Source: Chrysochromulina parva (Eukaryota > Haptophyta > Prymnesiales > Chrysochromulinaceae). From it: DNA of 14,339 nucleotides. How positions within the stretch are numbered: the stretch's first letter is position 1; each line of letters begins with the position of its first letter. A program made the position numbers and the translations under genes. Location: NCBI GenBank assembly GCA_002887195.1, contig PJAB01001459.1, forward strand, positions 1-14,339, in the 5' to 3' direction. Below the pieces are notes generated by a model. The model saw only the letters and a program-made list of their open reading frames with translations, had not been told where the DNA came from and ran no database searches. Shown here piece by piece: positions 1-7,760 of the stretch.

Positions 1-1
1 C

Positions 2-391
2 ACGGACCCGAAGCTCGCCCACAAAGATGGCACGCCCTTCTCCGTCCACGGGGTCAACGAGCTCGAGATGGTGGGTGGCGAGCTGTGGGGCAACCTGTAC
101 CCCATGTACCAGGGCTCCCATTCGGAGTGCATCGCACGCATCGATCCCGCCACGGGCGAGGTCAAGGGGTGGATCGACATGCACGGCCTCTTCGACCTGC
201 AAAGCGCGCGTGTCAAGAGCGATCCGAGCAGCTACGTGCTCAACGGCATCGCGTATCACGAGCCGAGCGGGCGCCTCTACGTAACCGGCAAGCAGTGGGA
301 CAAGATGTACCAGGTGCGCATCAAACCGGCACCCGAGCTTGATGCGGCGCAGATCAAGGCCAAATGCGGACTCGGCGTCGCGGCAAGGTGA
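2..391 (+). CDS. Glutamine cyclotransferase (glutaminyl-peptide cyclotransferase, plant/bacterial type), C-terminal part
   Basis: The reading frame is open from base 2 to a TGA at 389-391, giving about 129 residues; the 5' end lies outside the window. Visible motifs are VNELEMVGGELWGNL, then ARIDPATGEVKGWIDMHGL, then LNGIAYHEPSGRLYVTGKQW and a closing MYQVRI. In this family these are the last blades of the beta-propeller: the NELE segment, the IDPxTGxVxGWIDLxGL segment and the LNGIAYD...LFVTGKxW segment. Known members convert N-terminal glutamine to pyroglutamate and are usually secreted or in the secretory pathway; the targeting region is not visible here. The gene converges on the minus-strand gene ending at 876. 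The family call is strong. Activity cannot be judged from a fragment. Confidence 0.88.
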   Translation, partial: TDPKLAHKDGTPFSVHGVNELEMVGGELWGNLYPMYQGSHSECIARIDPATGEVKGWIDMHGLFDLQSARVKSDPSSYVLNGIAYHEPSGRLYVTGKQWDKMYQVRIKPAPELDAAQIKAKCGLGVAAR

Positions 392-875
392 CCTGGGTGC
401 ACGTTTAGGATGCTTGTAATCACTGTTGCGGATTCACACCTTGAGCTCATATTCCTTCACCCCCGGCAAGACCCGGCCACGGCACAATACAAATAGAAAC
501 CCCGTTTAACTTCGTGGTGCACGTCGCATGGGCCCGCGGGACGTTAAGCAGCGGAAACCGCGTAACTCCGCGGCGCGCGCCTGGCCCCGCCCGCGCGCGC
601 GGGCTGCACGGCAATCGGCTCGATCGGGTTCGCCGGCGCGGGTACAACTGCACAGTCTGTACCGCGTCCCCACCGCGAATTAATGTGGTCGACGTTATGC
701 TTACATGTGACGCGGTGAGCTACATTCTTTGGTGACGGGCACTGGCTTGGCACTGTGGCGGCATGTGTGGCGGAAGGCGAACAAGGACCGCAGCGGGGCG
801 CTCCAGATCAGCTGCCAGCGCGGGCCCTCCCGTCCTCCGTCACAAAAGGGTTCTTCGAGCGACGGTGTGCTCCGT
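392..875. other. Intergenic spacer between convergent 3' ends
   Basis: This spacer of 484 bases lies between the stops of two convergent genes and should hold both 3' UTRs. I see no AATAAA on either strand at a suitable place, no RNA gene and no convincing coding frame. The middle (about 560-605) is a short GC-only stretch rich in alternating CG. Small open frames here lack family signatures. Confidence 0.5.
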
Positions 876-1820
876 CTAGTCCTCGTCCGAGTCGGGTATG
901 GCGATCGATCGCACCTGGCGCGTCATGTGATCGATCGCCTCCCACTCATCAGCGCCGTCCGACTTCGGTCGCTTCTCGAGTCGCTTGAGGGCACGGGTGC
1001 CGTCCGCCGCCTGTCGTGGCCCCTCGGGCTGCAGCGCCAAGTCGCGGATCAGCCAGTGCTCATCTCGATGGACGAGCACGCACATGCTCCCATCAAGCTG
1101 CACTCGGTACGGCACGCGTCCAACCTCACCGGACCAGTCTCGTGTGGGGAGCCTTGCCTTGGCTTCGTCCTCGATGCTGCAGTCCACGTCCAACACGGTG
1201 CCCGCCCGCCACACGGACCAGTCATTGCTCTCGTCCTCGACCGCACAGACGACGCGCTCACCCACACCAAAGCGCAGCTTCCGCCTGTCCTTGCGCAGCG
1301 GCAGGCAGAAGAGCGTGAAAAAGAGCGCATCGGCACGCTGGCCGAAGCACACCTCCGCACGGCAGACTTCGTACTCGTCCCTCGGCACCGAGATGAGGCG
1401 CGCATCGGGAGGGTCGATCTTGACCACGTATGGCAACTTGGGGCCGTCCGGGTCGATCGGATCATCCTCGTTGACAGATTGGATGGTTCCGGCTGCCCAC
1501 TGGCGCTCACGCCCGACATTACACACGACGCGATCAAACTTGAGAAAGTGGGCCTTGGCCGCGCGCCTTGAGTCGTACTCAGCGTGGCACTCGTCCACCA
1601 TCTTGCGCACGCGCCTCATAATGAAGTCACAATCCTCACAGTCGAGCTTTGTCCGCTGGTCCTTGTTCATGACACCGAGGACCTTGGCGGTGACGTGGTC
1701 CAGCACATCCTGGAAGTCGCTTCCGTCGAGCAGCTGCTTAGGGTCGCAGGTCTGAATCTGAGCTGCTACGGCATCTTCGACCAGACGCTCCAGCGACAAC
1801 TGCCCGCCAGTGGGCGGCAT
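876..1820 (-). CDS. Protein with two Tudor/SH3-like beta-barrel modules, function unknown
   Basis: The protein has 314 residues if it starts at the ATG at 1820. The frame is open further upstream to 2006, but that extension has no ATG and would nearly touch the SET gene, so 1820 is preferred. Residues 8-90 look helical and charged (VRKMVDECHAEY). Module 1 (about 93-160) reads FDRVVCNVG, WAAGTIQSV, PYVVKIDPPDARLISVPRDE. Module 2 (about 182-262) reads LRFGVGERVVCAVE, WRAGTVLDVD, VPYRVQLDGSMCVLVHRDE. Both follow the pattern GxRVxC...W.AGT(I/V)...PY.V.(L/I)D...L(I/V).(V/P).RDE, recalling Tudor/SH3-like folds. I associate this pattern with many algal proteins, but that is from memory. The C-terminus has a basic patch (KRLEKRPK, 279-286) and an acidic end (PDSDED), which fits a nuclear protein without proving it. 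I assign no gene name. Confidence 0.72.
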   Translation of the reverse strand: MPPTGGQLSLERLVEDAVAAQIQTCDPKQLLDGSDFQDVLDHVTAKVLGVMNKDQRTKLDCEDCDFIMRRVRKMVDECHAEYDSRRAAKAHFLKFDRVVCNVGRERQWAAGTIQSVNEDDPIDPDGPKLPYVVKIDPPDARLISVPRDEYEVCRAEVCFGQRADALFFTLFCLPLRKDRRKLRFGVGERVVCAVEDESNDWSVWRAGTVLDVDCSIEDEAKARLPTRDWSGEVGRVPYRVQLDGSMCVLVHRDEHWLIRDLALQPEGPRQAADGTRALKRLEKRPKSDGADEWEAIDHMTRQVRSIAIPDSDED

Positions 1821-2027
1821 GACAATATGACGTGCGGCGGAGTTGCTCCGGCGCAGGCGACCGCGAGTATACACAGGTACCCTTCGGGCACACGTGCTCG
1901 TCTTCGGCTGTCGTAACCGTAAACCGACGCCAAAACATGACTCAGTTTCGATACGGGGAATGTCGTCGACAGAAGTCCGGCCCACATACCGCGCAGAACA
2001 CACCACACCATATTATTTGACCGTCGC

Positions 2028-4608
2028 TCACCCGATCTGCTTGCGCTGCAGGCTGAGCTGCTGGTTGAGCTCGTCGAGCACCGCCCGAAGCAGCATCTTC
2101 TCGCCCAGCCGGCAGACAAGCGCTGCCCGGCGTCGGCGCTCGCTGCGTCCCCCCGGACGGATCCGAGGCATGCTGCCGCTGCTGCTACTTTTGGTGCGAT
2201 TCCTCGGCTGCATCTTCGCAAGGAGCCGCCGATCCTCCTCCGCGCTCGTCTCCTGCTCCGCCTCCATGAGCAGAGCCTCGACAGTCTCGCGTAGCAGCAG
2301 CCGCCATTTGCGCTCATTCCGTGCCGAGAGCGGCTGCCCTCTGAAGGCTTCTCCAGATCTCGCGAGCTCTGTGGGCGTGGCGGCGATCACCCGAAGCGCG
2401 ACGAGCAAGTCCGAGTCGCCCTGCAGCGCGCGCACCGACAGACCAAACGGTGCGCTCACGTTGGCTGCGGCGAGCAAGGCGGCCTTGGCCGCAGCATTCT
2501 CGTCGCGCGGCGCCAGCGTGATCGGCACAGCGTCGTGCGGGTTGTGGGCGAGCGCGAGGCCGCGGGAGCTTAGGAGCTCCGCGTTCGTGCGCAGACCGTA
2601 GTCGAGAAGCACCTGCAGTCCACGAGGACCCTCCATGAGGGTATGTATGGCAATGAGAGGCACTCGGAGGCACTTAAGAGGCACTCGGAGGCACTCGGAG
2701 GAACTAGAGGCAATCGGAGCCACTCAGAGGAGCCAATCAGAGCCACTCAGAGCCAATCAGAGCCAATCAGAGGCACTCAGCGGCACTCAGAGGGCCGTAG
2801 TCGCCGAGTACCTCCACGCCCGCCTCGATGTCGCGTGTCGCCCGTAGCTCGAGGGCACCACTCGGCGTGGCGTCGATGGAGATTGCTGAGATTGCGTCCC
2901 ATGCTTCCGAATCCGCATCGGGCTCGGTGAGGCAGACCGCATGCAAGCAAACCCTCTGCATCCAAACCGATTCCATCCAATGTGGCGGCAGCCGCGCGCC
3001 GCCGTCGTTGCGGCGCGAAGGCCCGTCGATGCCTCGCCCGCCGGTGGCTGCGATGGGTGTGAATGCGTTGCCATCATCCTCTTCCATTTCGCGCCATCGC
3101 CACACGCCGCCGCCGCCGCCCAGCGCCATGTCTGACAAGCCCGCGGCCAGGGGTGCACTCTCGGGGGCTCTCTCGGATGGATCTCCCTGGGCGAGCATCG
3201 CTGTGCTGGCACGGGAGGTTGTGCTAGCAGCGCGCCACTGTCGGCTGCGACGCGGGCGCCATGGCGGGCGCGGCTCGTGCACAGTGACTCTTGCATTCCG
3301 ACGGGCGAGCGCACGCGCGCTCTTCCGATGCTCATGGCCACGGCTGCCCTCGCCGCCGCCGCCGCCGCCGTTACCATCGCCGCCGCTTCCGCCGCTGCCG
3401 CTGCCGCCGTCGCTACCGCTGCAGCTGCTGCTGCTGCTGCTGCTGCTGCTTCCGCTGCTTCCGCTGCTTCCGCTGCTTCCGCTGCTTCCGCTGCTGCCGC
3501 CGCTGCCGCTGCTGCCGCTGCTGCCGCTGCTGCCGCTGCTGCCACTACTGCCGCTGCTGCCGCTGCTGCTGCTGCTGTTGCCGGGCGCACCGTTCGCTTG
3601 GCGCTGCCAGGCGAGCAGCGCTGCCGCCTCGGCCTCCTCGCCATTCAGCATCGCCTCACGCCATCGGCCAGGGTAGACTCCCTCTGCAGTCTGCATGAGG
3701 ACTGCATTACTGTGCCCCGGTCCGCCGTGATTCAAAAGGTCAGCGCCGGGCGCAAGCACACGCCACCCACCGCTTGCGGAGCCGGCGGCGCCGCCACAGC
3801 CAGGCTCGGCGCAGCGCAGGTGGAAGCTACGGCCCCAGACGGCACACGTCGCCCATGTGAACCGCTCGTACGATGTGTTCATCGGCGGGCGGAGCGCATT
3901 CCATCCGGCCACCCGCTCGGCCGAGTCGACAAAAAGCGAGCGCCACTGCGCGTCGGCCCAGCGGCGGAGGGTGTTGGCACGCGAGCGCGCGTAGCTCGTC
4001 TGTAGCTGCGCGAGCTCCTCGTCGCTCCATCGCAGCGTGCAGTCCACCTCCGCGTCCGTGCGCAGCGTGTGCATGTACGTGCGCAGCCGTGCGGGTGGAG
4101 CGTCCACAAGCCTCATGAGCCACACGGCGAGGGAGACGTGGGAGTCGAGCGCGGGCGAGAGGAGGGTGGGGAATGCGCGCACGGCTCCATCGGCGGTGAG
4201 CGCCAGGCCCGACGGCACCCGCAAGAGCGCGTGGCCCTCGTGCACCGCACGGCGCGTGACCACTGCGAAGCCGCCCCGGCCGGCGTTCGGATCGGAGGTC
4301 ACCTGCAGCGCAGGCGAGAGGATGCCGGTCTCGATGCGCGCCCAATTATCAAGCTGTTCGGTGGAGGATGGCTGCGCCGGCGCCGGCAGCATGGTGTGTG
4401 GCGCGTAGCCGCCCATCGCCGCGCAGCACGCCATCATGATCTCTTCGACTGGGCGGAGCTTGCCGTTGAAGTAGACGAGGTCGTAGAGCGACCGCCTCAT
4501 CAGGTCATCGTACAGGTCGTTGATCGAGGGCACGTAGTCGGGGCTCGGCAAGAGCAGGGGCGTTGGCGTCGTTGGTAGGAGCGGCACTTGGGATCGTCTC
4601 CACGCCAT
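2028..4608 (-). CDS. SET-domain lysine methyltransferase of the Rubisco-LSMT/SETD3 type (two exons)
   Basis: Exon 1 is 4608-2812 (599 codons) and exon 2 is 2612-2028 (194 codons plus stop), joined by a phase-0 GT-AG intron at 2811-2613; the protein is about 793 residues. Motifs in order: NAGRGGFAVV at 108-117 (N-SET, the family's GRGLFA); the helical iSET region about 150-265; LAPGADLLNH at 285-294 (the DLLNH/DMLNH motif); ATRDIEAGVE before the junction and VLLDYGLRTNAELL after it (SYGxxxNxELL core). The rest of exon 2 resembles the Rubisco-LSMT substrate-binding domain, ending in RLGEKMLLRAVLDELNQQL. Known members transfer methyl groups from S-adenosylmethionine to lysine or, for SETD3, to histidine on non-histone proteins; the substrate here is unknown. 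A Ser/Gly-rich insertion of more than 250 residues separates DLLNH from the DYG core and is abnormal for the family. An unspliced transcript would stop soon after the junction. Confidence 0.85.
2613..2811 (-). other. GT-AG spliceosomal intron (199 nt, phase 0) in the SET gene
   Basis: The intron is inferred from the sequence. On the minus strand exon 1 ends ...GGCGTGGAG, followed by GTACTC, and the acceptor is ...GACTGCAG followed by GTGCTTCTCGACTACGG. Splicing joins codons GAG and GTG without changing frame and rebuilds the SET core GVE-VLLDYGLRTNAELL. Without splicing the frame reads VLGDYGPLSAAECL and stops. The first 17 intron bases match the first 17 bases of exon 2 at 13 positions. The body is a 10-bp tandem repeat. 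It is the only intron I can support in the window. RNA evidence is needed for exact ends, but frame and motif both fit. Confidence 0.85.
2656..2793. repeat. Degenerate 10-bp minisatellite filling the SET-gene intron
   Basis: Written on the plus strand, the unit alternates between GAGGCACTCG-like and GAGCCAATCA-like 10-mers. About 13 copies occur, with one insertion (AGAGG), one GAACTAGAG variant and a clean CAGAGCCAATCAGAGCCA stretch near 2745-2770. The units are imperfect but the 10-bp phase is easy to follow. The array lies entirely inside the intron. Confidence 0.85.
3343..3590. repeat. Trinucleotide low-complexity tract (GCC/GCT/TCC) encoding a Ser/Gly run
   Basis: On the plus strand this is a mixed array of GCC, GCT, TCC and CTG triplets, including CCGCTGCTT runs of period 9. 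In the SET-gene frame (minus strand) it encodes SSG and GSS repeats and a polyserine block, then Gly/Asp-rich sequence. The other frames give polyalanine, polyleucine or polycysteine, and the resulting long ORFs are artefacts of the repeat. Such tracts change length by slippage, so copy number may differ between strains or be misassembled. Confidence 0.9.
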
Positions 4609-4664
4609 TGCGAAAAGGTCAGCTCAGAATTCCGATGAGGAAACCAATGCGAAAAGGTCAGCTC
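4605..4664. repeat. Pair of 21-bp direct repeats at the SET-gene start
   Basis: CCATTGCGAAAAGGTCAGCTC at 4605-4625 recurs as CCAATGCGAAAAGGTCAGCTC at 4644-4664, with one mismatch and a 39-bp period. A partial third copy, GGTCAGCT, follows at 4668-4675. The first copy contains the ATG of the SET gene (read on the minus strand). The repeats sit in the 200-bp spacer between the RBM19-like stop and the SET start, where the promoter or 5' UTR should lie. A role is not shown; a short tandem duplication is the simplest reading. Confidence 0.75.
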
Positions 4665-4808
4665 TCGGTCAGCTAGGCACGCGCCTCGGCCACGACCACG
4701 CAAAGCTAATTCATTCATTCACAGATTGTTCTCTCACAGTGCGAACCCCTCACGCTGAAGTCCACGTGACGGGTACGTGTGCTGGCTCCTGCTCGCGTGA
4801 CAGACGCT

Positions 4809-7379
4809 CTACAGGTCGAGATCGTCGAGCAGCCCCTCCCCCTCGCCATCCGCCCCCTTGCGCTTCTTGCGCTTGGCACCGCCAGCCGACTCCTCGTCGG
4901 CGGCGGCCGCCTGCTGCCCGCGCAGCTTTTCGCGCATCGCCTCGACGGAGCGCTCCTCCTCGGCGTACTCGAGCACCAGGTGGCGCCCATACAGATGCGT
5001 CGCGTGCAGCGCGTTCTTGGCTTTGCTCGCCTCGGCCTTCGAGACAAACTCCACGAAGGCGAAGCCGCGGTGGTGCCCGTCAAACTTCTTAGGGACGCGC
5101 ACCGTCTTGAGCTGCCCAAACGTCTGGAAGAGCTCCTTGATCTCCTTCTGGCTCGCTTGGAAGGGGAGGTTGCGCACGAGCAGCTTCGCACTCGGCTCCA
5201 TGCTCGCGCCGCCGCCCGCGCCGCCCGCGCCGCCCGCCGCCACCTTGGACTTCTTGCCCTTGGATGACGCGGCGGCGGCGCCAGTGGCCGTGGCGGTTGT
5301 CCGTGTGGAGAGCTTCAGCTGCAGCACGTGCTCGTGCAGCCGCGCGCCCGCCATCTCGCGCAGCGCCGCCTGCGCGTGGGCGGCCGTCTTGAACTCAACG
5401 AAGCCGTACCCCATCGAAAGGCGCTTGGCATTCGACGACTTGGGGTCGGGCTTGGTGACGACGGTGGCGGCGCGCACGCCATACCGGCGCCCAAAGAGCG
5501 CCTCGAGATCCTCCTTAGTCGAGCCGAAGCTCAGATTCTTGACGAAGACTGTGCGCCCTTCTGTGTCGTCCGCGTCGACGGTCTCCTCGGGCTCGCCCCC
5601 CGCCGCCCCCGCCGCCACGACACCCGCCTTGGCCGCCGCCGGAGCGATCGGCTCTGCCGGCGCCGTCGGCTCCGCGGCGGCGCCCTTGCTCCCGAGCACC
5701 CCCACGGGCGCCCACTCGAGGTACAGCGGCACTCCATGGAGCTTGGTGTAGGCCACGGCTCGGAAGGCCTTCCGCGCCTCGCCAACCTCGAGAAACTCGA
5801 CCAGCGCGAGCGTGCGGGCGGGCGTGAGGAGTACAGCGCCGAGCTGCCCATACCGCCCAAAGAGGGTCACGAGCTCATCCTCGGTCACGTCCGTCGAGAG
5901 GTTCTTGACGAGTATGAGCAACTTCGAGCGCTGCGTGCCGCCTGCACTGGCGCCGCCGTTTGCACCGCCGCGCGGACCGCCGTCGCCCTGGACCGCCCGT
6001 TGCAACGCCTCAAGGTCCACGCCATGCTCCGCGAGCCACGCCGTCGATTGGCCGATGAGGTGGGTCTCTCCCTGTGCCAGGCGCACGGCCATCGACGTGT
6101 CCGCGCTCGGGTCGAGAAAGTCAGCCTTGGCCACGCCGTAACGGCTCGCCATCGCGTCACCCACCGCATCGGGACGCATGAAGAGCGCGTTCCAGTTCGT
6201 AGCGTCGGTCGCCTTGGCCTTGATCGCCGCCTCCTTTTGCTCCTTGTACGCAGCGCCCTTGCCAGCGGCGCCGACACTCCCGTTTGCCGCCGCCGCCGCC
6301 GCCGCCGCCGCGCGCCGCCGCTCGGCGGCGCTTTCGCGCGCGGGCATCAGGTGCAGCAGACGCCCTTGGAAGACGGCACCATCGAGCTCAGAAAGGGCAC
6401 TGACGGCATGCTCGGGACGCGCATATCGGACGTGCGCAAAGCCCTTGCCGCGCCGCGTGTGCGCATCCATGGGCACGCTCACCTCTGCCACTTCCCCGAA
6501 CCGTTCGAATACTCCGCGCAGCTCATCCTCGGTCACGCTGAACGGCAAGTTGCGCACGAACAGCCGGCCGTGTTCACCCAAGTCGGCAGCCGCCTCAGCT
6601 GCAGTCCCACTCGCCGCGTCGGTGCCATCACGGGTGTCGCTCACGGCCGCGGCGCCGCCCCAATCAGTCTCCTCCTCCTCCTCCTCCTCCTCCTCCTCGC
6701 CGTCGCCCTCGTCACCCACAGTAGCTCCGCCCTTGCGCGGCGCGGCTGGCAGCTCGTCATATTCGCTATCATCCTCGTCCTCGTCCTCCTCCTCGCTGCC
6801 CTCCTCGTCCGTACCCTTGCCCGCTGCGGCGCGCTTGGGGCCTGCGGGCGCTGTTCTCTGCCGGGAGGGCTCGGGCACCCCGCCGGTCAGATCGTTGCTC
6901 CAGAGCTGCTTCTGCTTGCTCTTGGGCGCCATCAGCTCGAGAAACTCGGCGAGCTTCGGGTCCGAGTGCACACGCGCCGCGATCGGGTCGTCCAACTTGC
7001 CGCGCTTCTTCGCCTTCGCGCCACCAACGTCCGCCTTTGTGGATGCAGACTCCTCGGGGTGGCTGTGCAGGTAGGCGGATGAGCCCTTGGAGTGGCGACT
7101 CCATGGCCGCGCGAGCTCCTCGTCGCCCACACGTTTTGCAGGCTCGACACTGATGCGCGATGTATCAATGTACGAGCGCTCCGTCGCCTTGCGCGCAATC
7201 GCAGCTGCCTCGGCGTCTCGGAAGCCAACGAAGCCAAAGCAACGAGACTTGCCCTCCCTGGTGCGCATGACGCGCACGTCGGTCACGTCATCGCTGAGCG
7301 CCTCAAAGTGGGAGCGCAGCCGCTTGTCGTCGCAGTGTTTGGGCAAGCCCTTGACGATGAGGCGCGTCGAGCCGTCCAT
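4809..7379 (-). CDS. MRD1: Mrd1/RBM19-type protein with five RRMs (pre-rRNA processing factor)
   Basis: The protein has 856 residues from the ATG at 7379, which has G at -3 and +4. Upstream sequence is open to 7466 but has no ATG. MDGSTRLIVKGLP is the family's usual beginning. RRMs lie at about 5-82, 271-348, 485-560, 608-692 and 731-807, with RNP motifs such as LFVRNLPF, GKGFAHVRY, VFVKNLSF, GYGFVEF, LLVRNLPF and RGFAFVEF. Between RRM1 and RRM2 lie RPWSRHSKGSSAY and a strongly acidic region (about 190-240). Between RRM2 and RRM3 lies the family linker TNWNALFMRPDAV...GETHLIGQSTAWL. Length and five RRMs match yeast Mrd1 (887 residues) better than six-RRM animal RBM19. Known members bind pre-rRNA and U3 snoRNP in the nucleolus and are needed for 18S rRNA processing. 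The basic tail GGAKRKKRKG fits nuclear targeting. No intron is seen. Confidence 0.95.
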   Translation of the reverse strand: MDGSTRLIVKGLPKHCDDKRLRSHFEALSDDVTDVRVMRTREGKSRCFGFVGFRDAEAAAIARKATERSYIDTSRISVEPAKRVGDEELARPWSRHSKGSSAYLHSHPEESASTKADVGGAKAKKRGKLDDPIAARVHSDPKLAEFLELMAPKSKQKQLWSNDLTGGVPEPSRQRTAPAGPKRAAAGKGTDEEGSEEEDEDEDDSEYDELPAAPRKGGATVGDEGDGEEEEEEEEEETDWGGAAAVSDTRDGTDAASGTAAEAAADLGEHGRLFVRNLPFSVTEDELRGVFERFGEVAEVSVPMDAHTRRGKGFAHVRYARPEHAVSALSELDGAVFQGRLLHLMPARESAAERRRAAAAAAAAANGSVGAAGKGAAYKEQKEAAIKAKATDATNWNALFMRPDAVGDAMASRYGVAKADFLDPSADTSMAVRLAQGETHLIGQSTAWLAEHGVDLEALQRAVQGDGGPRGGANGGASAGGTQRSKLLILVKNLSTDVTEDELVTLFGRYGQLGAVLLTPARTLALVEFLEVGEARKAFRAVAYTKLHGVPLYLEWAPVGVLGSKGAAAEPTAPAEPIAPAAAKAGVVAAGAAGGEPEETVDADDTEGRTVFVKNLSFGSTKEDLEALFGRRYGVRAATVVTKPDPKSSNAKRLSMGYGFVEFKTAAHAQAALREMAGARLHEHVLQLKLSTRTTATATGAAAASSKGKKSKVAAGGAGGAGGGASMEPSAKLLVRNLPFQASQKEIKELFQTFGQLKTVRVPKKFDGHHRGFAFVEFVSKAEASKAKNALHATHLYGRHLVLEYAEEERSVEAMREKLRGQQAAAADEESAGGAKRKKRKGADGEGEGLLDDLDL
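6668..6698. repeat. CTC/GAG trinucleotide run encoding polyglutamate
   Basis: About ten CTC triplets on the plus strand encode the polyglutamate stretch in the acidic linker between RRM1 and RRM2 of the Mrd1-like protein. A second run of mixed CTC/GTC triplets follows at about 6770-6800. Acidic linkers at this place are normal for the family. Confidence 0.8.
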
Positions 7380-7760
7380 CGCGACGTCACACCCCGCCCT
7401 AAACGAAATTGGCGCGTGGACACACACGCGTCGCCGTCCAGAAACGCGCGTGTGAACGTACGGCACGACCTGTATCTAGTGGGGGAGCTATTTTCCCTCC
7501 CCACACTCAAAGCAATCCCCTCCCGCGGCCTTCCCGCCCCCTGAACTGTTTTTATACTTGTACCCAATATCACCTCCGTAGGATATAGATGAAAAGAAGA
7601 CGGTTACCGGGTACATGTAACCGGGGGAAGCCGGGAGGGTTACTTCAGTGCATGGGGAACCCCAATGTCCCTTCCCGCCATATAATTGCAATGTGCATGA
7701 ATTGTCCAGGCAAGGATCAATCTCGTGTTGCGAGGTCTTCCCGACCTCGTCTTCGGCGTC
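7380..7760. promoter_or_regulatory. Divergent (bidirectional) promoter region between MRD1-like and PstS-like genes
   Basis: This 381-bp region separates two ATGs pointing away from each other and must contain both promoters. It is clearly less GC-rich than the genes. A TATA-like TATAATT lies at 7681-7687, about 74 bases before the PstS-like ATG. An inverted repeat is at 7601-7623. I do not see a CACGTG-type phosphate box. Small ATGs at 7691 and 7697 lie in the leader or before the transcription start. The element calls are inference. Confidence 0.5.
7601..7623. repeat. Perfect 7-bp inverted repeat (CGGTTAC...GTAACCG)
   Basis: CGGTTAC at 7601-7607 and GTAACCG at 7617-7623 are perfect reverse complements around a 9-bp spacer, CGGGTACAT. 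The dyad lies mid-way in the divergent spacer, where a dimeric regulator could bind, but chance is possible at this arm length. Confidence 0.6.

Noticed and set aside
729..1571. 280-codon plus-strand open frame
   Set aside because: It is antisense to the two-module protein at 876-1820, whose repeated pattern supports the minus strand; the plus frame shows no family signal.
1821..2006. N-terminal extension of the two-module protein
   Set aside because: The frame has no ATG before 1820 and would leave only about 20 bases to the SET-gene stop.
2656..2793. CRISPR array
   Set aside because: The units are 10 bp, contiguous and degenerate, with no spacers, and lie inside a eukaryotic intron.
2787..3644. 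Polyalanine-rich minus-strand frame of 285 codons
   Set aside because: It is the wrong frame of the trinucleotide tract; the SET frame carries motifs on both sides of the tract.
3277..4005. Polyalanine-rich plus-strand frame of 242 codons
   Set aside because: It is again a product of the GCC/GCT repeat read on the other strand, without a domain.
5328..7082. 584-codon open frame on the plus strand, antisense to the MRD1-like gene
   Set aside because: It has no recognisable domain, is rich in Arg/Leu/Ala runs, and is fully explained by G/C-biased third positions of the real minus-strand gene with five RRMs.
7380..7466. N-terminal extension of the MRD1-like protein
   Set aside because: It has no ATG (first codon would be GTG), and family members start almost at RRM1, as from 7379.
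7725..7760. Upstream GTG-started extension of the PstS-like protein
   Set aside because: GTG is not a usual eukaryotic start, and the ATG at 7761 begins a good signal peptide.
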